Positions 57,112 through 64,000 of a DNA stretch of 64,000 bases are shown piece by piece (within the stretch, counting starts at the first letter, position 1; each line of letters opens with the position of its first letter). The stretch comes from Cylicocyclus nassatus. Its lineage: Eukaryota > Nematoda > Chromadorea > Rhabditida > Strongylidae. The stretch lies in assembly GCA_958299035.1 (NCBI GenBank), contig CATQJL010000001.1, positions 47,866,461 to 47,930,460 on the forward strand, given 5' to 3'. Position numbers and translations under genes: made by a program. The notes below the pieces were generated by a model that was not told where the DNA came from, did no database searches, and was given only the letters and a program-made list of their open reading frames with translations.

Positions 57112-57576
57112 ACAAGGGAACAGTGTCGAGTCGAAGTGGCCTTTCCAGACGAGACCCATACTGCTTTGAAGAGTATTAAGCGATGATTCCAAATCTGCCT
57201 TTCAAATCTGCCAAGCGCCTCTGGACGCCGAGTTATGACCGTTCTTTAGAACGAAAAATGAATGCAGAATTTAGGTAAAATTGATTGTTACAATCTTTTT
57301 AGCGCTCAGATAAAGCAATGTTAAGTATTAGCATAATGAATAAAATGTATCAATTGCATAAACAGCTCGATGCATGACACTGGACCATTTGAGCAAATTT
57401 GGGCTATTTTGCTTCAGTTTTGCGTTCAACTTTTTGCCCTGAAAAACGAGCATAACTCGGCGTCCAGAGGCGCTTGGCAGATTTGAAAGGCAGATTTGGA
57501 ATCATCGTTTAATGCTCTTTGAAGCGGTATGGGTCCCATCTGGAAAGGCCACTTCGACTCGACACGGTCCCCTTGT
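57112..57576. mobile_element. Fold-back family F-like element (F6)
   Basis: The ends ACAAGGGAACAGTGTCGAGT and complement ACAAGGGGACCGTGTCGAGT are followed by CGAAGTGGCCTTTCCAGA on both sides. The core GATGATTCCAAATCTGCC and GCCTCTGGACGCCGAGTTAT are mirrored exactly near 57455-57515. The arms are highly similar. A partial CTTACAAGGGAAGCCAT just upstream looks like an extra copy of the terminus. Confidence 0.9.
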
Positions 57577-58126
57577 TAGATAGAGTGGCCTTTTCACATG
57601 ACACTCATATCACTTTATAGCATTGAACGTCAATTCCAAAACTGTCATTTCAACAACTCTCCAAAAGAAGTCATGAGGGTTTGAAAGTCTTTTTGCCAAA
57701 AAAATTTTTGGCAAGCCTCAAATGGCATAAAATCAGCAAAAGCTTTACAAAAACATCTACGCGCGGATTTCCTGTGTTCCTTCCTTTTAGTCAACATATT
57801 AATACAAATCTGATTACTTGCTTATAGCCGTTCGTCTCCTCCAAATCTGGAGCACGTCACGGTGACGTCACAAGCAGGCGTCCCCTCTCCGGGACGCGCA
57901 AATCTCTGCTCCGGAGATGCGCCAGATTTGGGAGAGCCCCAGAGCACCAAAATGGGTGAAATGGCAGGGCCCCGGAGCGCTCCAGAGCGCGAAGTGGCAG
58001 ACTCGCGCCATTTGCCCGCCGGAGGTATCCCTTTAACTGTCTGAGTATGTTCAAAAGCCGCGGTGGTCTAGCGCTTTCCTCGTTAGCACTGTGAATCGCA
58101 TCCTCCTTCCCTAGGTGAGCTTTCTG
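57577..58126. other. No gene recognised; local GC-rich patch
   Basis: 57850-58035 is clearly richer in G+C than its surroundings, with several short self-complementary words (CCTCTCCGGGACG, GCTCCGGAG, GAGCGCTCCAGAGCGC). A tRNA-like string, GCCGCGGTGGTCTAGCGC, follows at 58058 but does not fold into a tRNA by eye. Overlapping 60-65 codon frames on both strands are unsupported. Confidence 0.35.
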
Positions 58127-58580
58127 ACAAGGGAATGGTCAGAAGTCGAAGTGGCCAATCCATACAAGCTGCATACCATTAGATGCAGCATAAAACGCTG
58201 ACTGTAAATCCGTCTTCCATATCTGCAGAGCGCTTTTGTGGACGAAATTATAAGCCGTTAAAGCCATTATTTTGCTGAGAAATTGTACGTGTAAAGTGCA
58301 GACTTGGCCGTAAAAAGCCATTCTCGGCTCAGTGTTGGATCAAAACATGCAACTAGTCTACTTTATACGACCCGTACTTAGAGATGAGCTGAAAGAGCAA
58401 TAATGTGCTTGTTTTGGCAATTTTTGTACATGATTTTTTCGCATTAAAGCTGCTCATAACTTCGCCCACAAAGGCGCTCTGCAGATATGGAAGACAGATT
58501 TGAAATTAGCATTTTATGGTGCATTGAACGGTTTGCAGCTTGTATAGATTGGCCACTTCGATTTCTGACCATTCCCTTGT
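58127..58580. mobile_element. Fold-back family F element (F7), best preserved
   Basis: The ends ACAAGGGAATGGTCAGAAGT and complement ACAAGGGAATGGTCAGAAAT are followed by CGAAGTGGCCAATCCATACA and its near mirror. The core AAAACGCTGACTGTAAATCC with CATATCTGCAGAGCGCTTTT and GTGGACGAAATTATAAGC is mirrored near 58455-58525. No coding frame of substance. The left half matches 34198-34535. Confidence 0.9.
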
Positions 58581-58856
58581 GAGTATTTCGTTGATTAATG
58601 TTTCGAGTTGGCACATGTACAGAAATGTTGGAAGTATGTCTTAATGTGATGCTTAGTAGTGCACAAAGTAGTCTTAATCTAAAACAGTAACGAATTTGAC
58701 CTCCTCAATGAAACATGTCGTGGTACAATACCCGTTATTACATCGCAATTTTACAAGATGTCAACTCCGCTATAACGCCAGAAGGCTGCTATCAAATGTT
58801 AAACTCGTACAACCTATAATGACCAAATCCTATGACTTTTGGCTCTAGTAATTTGA

Positions 58857-59174
58857 CCCATTGACGACGACGCCTAATTTTGCATGGCGGCACTTTGGGA
58901 CGACGCGATTCTGTACAACATTTTCGGCGTGGGAAAGTTTTGTGATCATTCACGAAATGTAAAGTTGTTTTGTAACAACTACAGTCACCTCTTTGGACGA
59001 AAAGGTCTTCAAGTTCCAAGAGTGCAAAAAACTGGAAGAAATACTGAACTGTGGAAAAAATGTTAGATTTGGAAAGTATATGAGGTTGCAAGGGGTGCGG
59101 GCCACCGGTGGTCCACATCGTCCCTAGCGGCAAAACTGCGTGGGCCACCGGTGGTACACATCGTCGTCAATGGG
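58857..59174. mobile_element. piggyBac-like non-autonomous element
   Basis: The ends CCCATTGACGACGA and complement CCCATTGACGACGATGTGTA are perfect over 14 bp. TTAA follows on the right and TTGA (one change) precedes on the left, matching piggyBac's TTAA target and CCC termini. The right end holds two imperfect tandem copies of GGGCCACCGGTGGTMCACAT. The 118- and 60-codon frames crossing it are not transposase. Confidence 0.75.
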
Positions 59175-59769
59175 TTAACTTGTGATGTAAGCTAGTATCT
59201 TTTTGATATACCAAGAGTGCAGCGGAGAATGTAAACTACTGCTGGAGCTCCTTGCAATTCAATGTCAATTTGACCTACATTTAGTACATCAGTTCACAAT
59301 TGAAATAAAATCGAAGAAACCACGAAAAAAGGAGGAAAGTTTTCTATAATCTTATAATCACTCATTCAGTAGCATATAGTCGTTATTTGCCACGCACACA
59401 GAGATTGATTGACATGGAAGACACAGAGTAATTCGGTTGAATTCCCACGTTAAAGCGTATTCCCAAACGACCTTTTCTGCTCGACGTGTTTGAGTCTGGG
59501 TTACAAGAGCCAGCTTATTCGCTTTGCTTCTGCGAGCCTCGAGAATGCTTGGCTTTATTTCTCCTCCCGAGGTTGGGCCCGTATAGGCCTAACAAGAGAA
59601 GGCAATCCGATGGTGCCTCTAACACAGTGTGGTGCCGCTGTTAGGAGCTACTTTATGCCTAAACGAATAGGAAGTTACATTGTTATGGACCATATGCTAG
59701 GTGGTTATCGGCAACAGGCAGAGCGAACTTGAACATGAAAGACGAATAAAATCCACTTTGATCAAAAAC
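59175..59769. other. No gene recognised
   Basis: An 80-codon frame at 59490-59732 shows no domain. Nothing else supported. Confidence 0.3.
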
Positions 59770-59845
59770 CAGTGGCGTACCCAGGATTTCCGCTCGGGGT
59801 AATTTCGCGACCCATTCTCGGGAGGGGGGCCTCGGTACGCCACTG
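59770..59845. mobile_element. hAT-like mini-element (76 bp)
   Basis: The ends CAGTGGCGTACCCAG and complement CAGTGGCGTACCGAG are CAGTG-type hAT termini. The whole element corresponds to the two ends of the 349-bp copy at 60251 joined together, with the middle missing. Confidence 0.75.
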
Positions 59846-60250
59846 ATCGAAGCCGATATGTACTAAGAGGATTTTATGTTGGCTGTGAACTTGCAACAAT
59901 CTCAACCAAATAGTTTATAGCAAAGCTAACAGCACGAAAGAACTCATACCAAACTTAAGTTATAGAGCCAAAAGTAAAGGTTTTTTGCCCTGTGTAAGTT
60001 ACTAGATGGGTCCCCGGTGCTGCTAGGGAGACGGGATCTAATGCTCGTTGGAAGGTTTCGCCTAGATCCAAAAATGATCCCATCCCTTTTCCATATCTAA
60101 ACGAAGCGCTTCTGCGATATATCTTGCTGATCCAAAGCGACGGAGGAACTCGGTGAATCGTCGCGAAAAGTAGCCTATCTTTTGTGACGTGCCTCATTTG
60201 TACGGGAGCGTCCTCATTAGTCCACGCAAAGGAGTCCGTAAGCTACATTC

Positions 60251-60599
60251 CAGTGGCGTACCCAGAATTTCCGCTCGGGGGAGGGGGGGGGGAGGGCGAC
60301 AAAAATTTTCTTCGGATGAAGGTGCGTGGCGTCAGCCTCGGAAATTTTTTGGGATGCTTTCCAGAATTATTGCGGCCCCCCGACCCAAAATTTTAGAAGA
60401 AAGGCGTGGCGGCAGCCACGCCCCCGAAAAATTTTTTTAAGGCTAATTTGGATTTTTAAAAATTTTTACAAATTATTTCAATTTCTTACAATAAAAACAA
60501 GTTGTTTGCACTTTTCATAACACATTTGAGTAACTTTTAGAAAATTCGCGACACATTCTTGGAGGGGGGGGGGCGTTCCCCTTCGGTACTACGCCACTG
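60251..60599. mobile_element. hAT-like MITE (349 bp)
   Basis: It begins CAGTGGCGTACCCAGAATTT then CCGCTCGGGGGAGG, and ends in a G-run, CCTTCGGTACTACGCCACTG. The flanks CTACATTC and CTACCAAC share 5 of 8 bases, a possible decayed 8-bp target duplication. The short frames within it are G/C-tract artefacts. Confidence 0.75.
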
Positions 60600-61744
60600 C
60601 TACCAACTAAGAAATTTACACTTTGAGTTTTGTTTATGTATATGAGTTATTAGATCTTATTTAAGTATACTTATACTATACTTATACTTATACTCATATA
60701 TGTCGGAAACCAACTTTTGTAACTTATGCACAACTTTTCTTTTTCGAGTGTGGTTCATTTGAACTTTGACACTAGATTATGTTACTAGATTATGATCGAA
60801 ACTACAAATCAGCCATTTTTGTTTCAAATCCTGTTGCATGTGATTACGGTAGATATGGAAGGTGATAATTATGAAGGGCAGATTTACAGACCGTCACATT
60901 CGATTGAAATTCGATTTAGGAATTATTGGCATGCTTATCAGGAAGATGGTACTAATTTCGCGTGATGGTGAGATTTTCATGAGAAAACGGATTCCACGAG
61001 AATAGCAAGTGATTATAATCCTCATGGCAGGTAGAATTATTCCACTACGCAAATTTCATTCTTTCTTTCAAGGTTGCGTTCTTCAGTTGTTGACTTATGT
61101 TCGCGTCAACGTTAAAGGCTTTTTTGAAGACGCTAATTCTCACTTCATTTTTGGAGTTGCAATTCTTCTACACTGACTCAGGTTGCCATGCATTTTTAGC
61201 AACACTTTGCTCAAAGTTTCGACTGTGTGATTGGTTCCAGTTGTGCGCAATCTGCTTTTGCGGTGAACTCATGAAGCGTCAACTTTTATGAGTAGCAAAA
61301 ACTGCCAATTTTTCAGTATTTGCAGCGAAAATTGCCCGCATCATTGTCTACAAAATGCCGGGAACTGATTGAGCTAAATTCAAAAGGAGAACAGTTCGGG
61401 AGATTGCATAACCAAATGAATGACAACGCTTTTACCATCTGGACACGAAGCTAAGCAACATGTTTCGAGTGCGTCGTGAATGTGGTTGGGTTATTCTGAC
61501 AAAAAGAAAAAAACTTTTGACCTTTTCTTTTGACTTTAGAGCTCCAGCCAAGATTTTCTTTTGAAGTCCAGACGAATCAAGAACATTTGACTGTGTTTAC
61601 CTTTGGGTGTCTAAAGATTCAAGTTTAAATTAACATTTATTTGAGATCATGCAACTGATATAAACATTTTTCGCAGTCGGACCTGAAATTAGAAGTGAAT
61701 AAACAGTGTATTCATATACATACTTGGTACATATAGTACGCACT
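60600..61744. other. No gene recognised
   Basis: About 1.1 kb of AT-rich sequence with short frames only. Confidence 0.3.
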
Positions 61745-62088
61745 CTCAAACTTAAAGCTGAATGTCTGCTTGTGTGTACGTCTGTAAGTGTGCGGGTAAA
61801 AGGCTACTGCATGACGAAGGCGCAGAAGCGGCATCAGTTGAGCGGGCGCGAGCGCGGCGCCCGTATCTTCACCATTATAAAAGCTGCGTCTCATGCGCTT
61901 TGCGGCTAATAAAGCCGCGTTTGCTCCCAAAGGTATTGCGCCTTCGTCATGCACTAGCCTTTACGTATGTTTCGAATTAATTCATTTCTGAACAAGACTG
62001 AACTTTGCACACACACACTCATGGAGCGGTTGTCAAAGACTACTTTGTGTTATCGATCGATTATCGCTTTTTGGCAAAATTTGAGTTT
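61745..62088 (-). repeat. Dispersed repeat R2, copy b, split by an insertion
   Basis: Read on the minus strand it shows ATCGATCGATAA, AAAGTTCAGTCTTGTTCAGA, AATTCGAAACATACGTAA, then after a 160-bp interruption CAGACGTACACACAAGCAGA and CATTCAGCTTTAAGTTTGAG. The order matches 13790-13985. Confidence 0.6.
61801..61960. mobile_element. 160-bp TIR element inserted in R2 copy b
   Basis: AGGCTACTGCATGACGAAGG and CGC at the left are mirrored by GCGCCTTCGTCATGCACTAG and CCT at the right. The interior is GC-rich and lacks coding capacity. It interrupts R2, so it is the younger insertion. Confidence 0.75.
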
Positions 62089-62463
62089 AGGAAGATGGCA
62101 CAGGGGGTAAGTGAGCTGCCGATTACGAATATAATTTCTCTTTTCAAAACTGTTGATTGCCTTTATCACTCCTATAATTTTTCTAGAACTGAGCTGGGAT
62201 TCTGGGAGTTGCTACACAGTGGGGCGCGATGAGTACGTTTACAATGTTAGACTTTAAACCTATCGATTACTTTCACGGACTCATCGGATTCGGAATTTTT
62301 GCAAACCTTGTGCCACGAGGCAAGAAGGCGTAACTCATCTTACCTCGTGGTATGGTGCTCAAAGGCATCACATTTTGAATATCCGGGAATAATATCCACG
62401 AAAGTCCCCGCGAAATGGGCTTTTCGTGCGAATAAAATGGACTTAGTCTATGCGGTGCGCTAA

Positions 62464-62565
62464 GGCAGGGTTCATACTGAGCCGCACAAAGCGGCACAGT
62501 TCGAGCACAGTTCGAGCGCTGTGTTGGAACTGTGCCGCTTTGTGCGGCTCAGTATGAACCCTGCC
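62464..62565. mobile_element. 102-bp perfect hairpin element
   Basis: GGCAGGGTTCATACTGAGCC, GCACAAAGCGGCACAGTTC is followed by a short loop and its exact complement. The stem is about 39-41 bp. The CAGGGTTCATACTG termini are similar to those of the element at 4518. It may be a miniature hAT-like or fold-back element; no target duplication was recognised. Confidence 0.85.
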
Positions 62566-62967
62566 AAAGATATCGCATTCGCTAATCCATTCATTTCATA
62601 CAAAACTTCTTCAGAAACCTTTCTCCAATTTGCCTCAACCTGTTTACTCACTCTTGCAAACTCATTTCCACCAAGTGGTCGATATTTGACTAGGCTGTCC
62701 TAATATTACAATGCAGTCACGTGGATTTTCTATTCGTTCCCACTTCGTTACACCTCACAAAATGTCATTTATTATCGATGACCATGCATATAAATTACCT
62801 CCAAGATTAAAATTCGTATAATATCCGGCCTTCGCTCCTCGAGACTTATATGGATCGGCATTAAATAAATCAATTCCGTATGTAAAGCTTTCTGTGGAAA
62901 GCAAACTTTGGCTAGACTTGCACTGCAATCTGTGAATCAAAATGCTTATCTTATAGGAAACTGTTGT
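62566..62967. other. Sequence upstream of the Gypsy frame; no LTR or Gag seen
   Basis: The Pol frame stays open upstream to 62869 (after TAA at 62866-62868), but the translated sequence there does not look like capsid. No LTR, primer-binding site or Gag is visible. Confidence 0.35.
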
Positions 62968-64000
62968 ATGCATGCATTTTTACCGCCTACGCCCGCTCAA
63001 GCTCAAGCCGTCGCTCCTGTCCGTAAGAAGAAGCAACGCCGACCCCAGCCGCAACGTACCCGACGCCCATCTGATAGCAAGGATCCGCCTGGACGTTTCC
63101 GCCGTGATGACGCGTGCTATATCTGTGGAAATAAAGGACACTGGGCCAACAACTGCCCGTCAAGGAACAGACCAGTCCGCCGTTCCATGAAGAAAGTTGT
63201 GAAGTTGAACGTGCTGAACTCCCACCGTCGCTACGTGAATATCAAGCTGAATAACCTGAACTTGAAGATGCAACTAGACACCGGTGCTGACGTATCGACA
63301 ATCAACCGCAGGACGTGGATGGAATTAGGCTCACCAACCCTGAAGGCCGCTCCTGCCGAATTGAGAGCTGCAAATGGATCGCTGATCGAAGTGTATGGAG
63401 TTCATGAAATGCCGTTCACATGCAATGGATTTGATGGTGAGGGATTATTTTACATTACAAAAGACCTGTGTTTGCTAGGAATGGATGTGCTTCAACAGCT
63501 GCCGCCCTTCCGAGATGCTTTGTCTGCTATTTGCTGTGTCGTGGATGCCTCTTCGGTGCTGGACTACCGCCTTATGGCTGAGTTTCCAGAAGTTTTCAAA
63601 GATGAGTTAGGACATGTCAACAAGTTCAAAGCTCACCTCGTACTAAAGAAGGATGCCACGCCCGTCTTCGTGCCCAAACGAAAGGTTCCGTTTGCCGTAG
63701 AACCGCTCGTCAACGCAGAATTGGACCGCCTTGTCGCTATTGGAGTATTGTCACCTGTCGATTACTCACAGTGGGCTGCTCCTATCGTACCCGTCAAGAA
63801 GAAGAATGGAACAGTGCGCATCTGTGCCGACTATTCCACCGGATTAAATGACGCATTGGAGCTGAATCGACACCCCCTACCAACCGCTGAAGACGTTTTT
63901 ACCAAACTAAATGGAGGAACAGTCTTCACCAATATCGACCTGCGTGACGCTTATCTGCAAGTAGAAATGGACGACGAAAGCAAAGAGTTGCTGACCATTA
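62968..64000 (+). CDS. Ty3/Gypsy Gag-Pol fragment: zinc knuckle, retropepsin, reverse transcriptase (partial)
   Basis: Retrotransposon polyprotein for nucleic-acid binding, self-cleavage and cDNA synthesis. The frame is uninterrupted and leaves the window without a stop. Numbered from the ATG at 62968: a Lys/Arg-rich stretch at about 23-35; a CCHC zinc knuckle (Cys50, Cys53, His58, Cys63); aspartic protease LDTGAD (103-108, catalytic Asp104) with the later LLGMD motif at 169-173; then reverse transcriptase from about 240, with VPVKKKNG (around 274-281), VRICADYS, and motif A FTNIDLRDAY containing the first catalytic Asp324. The second catalytic motif, RNase H and integrase would lie beyond the edge. 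The start is arbitrary: capsid and 5' LTR are not found, so this copy may be 5'-truncated or rearranged. Base composition is visibly more GC-rich than its surroundings. The intact frame suggests recent activity. Confidence 0.93.
   Translation, partial: MHAFLPPTPAQAQAVAPVRKKKQRRPQPQRTRRPSDSKDPPGRFRRDDACYICGNKGHWANNCPSRNRPVRRSMKKVVKLNVLNSHRRYVNIKLNNLNLKMQLDTGADVSTINRRTWMELGSPTLKAAPAELRAANGSLIEVYGVHEMPFTCNGFDGEGLFYITKDLCLLGMDVLQQLPPFRDALSAICCVVDASSVLDYRLMAEFPEVFKDELGHVNKFKAHLVLKKDATPVFVPKRKVPFAVEPLVNAELDRLVAIGVLSPVDYSQWAAPIVPVKKKNGTVRICADYSTGLNDALELNRHPLPTAEDVFTKLNGGTVFTNIDLRDAYLQVEMDDESKELLTI
62968..64000 (+). mobile_element. Ty3/Gypsy LTR retrotransposon (5' part missing, 3' beyond window)
   Basis: Defined by the domain order zinc knuckle, protease, reverse transcriptase in one frame, which is the Gypsy/Metaviridae arrangement. 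The left boundary falls somewhere between 62869 and about 62985, where coding-like composition starts abruptly. Confidence 0.85.

Noticed and set aside
58058..58115. tRNA-like sequence (GCCGCGGTGGTCTAGCGC...)
   Set aside because: The start resembles a tRNA 5' half, but no acceptor or T-arm pairing could be completed by eye. A tRNAscan-SE run would settle it.
60184..60520. Overlapping 64-83 codon plus-strand frames
   Set aside because: They run through G-tracts and the hAT-like MITE and have no protein features.

Overview
The window is nuclear DNA of an invertebrate eukaryote, most likely a nematode, possibly a repeat-rich parasitic (strongylid-like) one. Three things point that way. One multi-exon gene has GTAAGT-type donors, TTTCAG-type acceptors, introns as short as 53 bp and a trans-splice-like acceptor touching its start codon. 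A Ty3/Gypsy polyprotein fragment resembles the type common in worm genomes. Small non-autonomous DNA transposons are very dense. The species placement is inference. There are no operons, Shine-Dalgarno sites, bacterial genes, rRNA genes or CRISPR arrays.

Only two regions have convincing protein-coding evidence. (1) At 50385-56601 (+), nine exons with fully compatible phases assemble into a complete 347-residue rhodopsin-like seven-transmembrane receptor. Its introns carry several palindromic elements. (2) At 62968-64000 (+), the 5' part of a Ty3/Gypsy Gag-Pol frame (CCHC zinc knuckle, retropepsin, start of reverse transcriptase) runs off the right edge without a stop.

Most of the rest is repeats or plain AT-rich sequence. 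Region by region: 1-4.3 kb, a composite of three repeat families in inverted arrangement; 4.5-10.5 kb, small TIR elements, a 408-bp palindrome and a 1.16-kb inverted-repeat element whose arms carry a minisatellite; 10.6-19.2 kb, three 1.0-1.2 kb palindromic elements with mariner-like TTAGG ends, a tRNA-derived SINE with target-site duplications, and a cluster of perfect hairpins; 20-45 kb, further mariner-ended elements, a second fold-back family (ends like ACAAGGGAATGGTCAGAA), a second SINE copy and a 1-kb palindrome; 45.5-50.4 kb, nothing recognised; 50.4-56.9 kb, the receptor gene; 57-62.6 kb, more fold-back elements, a piggyBac-like element, two hAT-like elements and a 102-bp hairpin element; 62.9-64 kb, the retrotransposon.

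The most distinctive feature is the number of unrelated-looking families that are palindromic over nearly their whole length. Several with different termini share an internal motif built around CGCTGATTCCRAATCTG. Such sequences would form long double-stranded RNA if transcribed, and several sit in introns of the receptor gene. All boundaries were read by eye from inverted-repeat matches and are approximate by a few bases unless a target duplication is stated.
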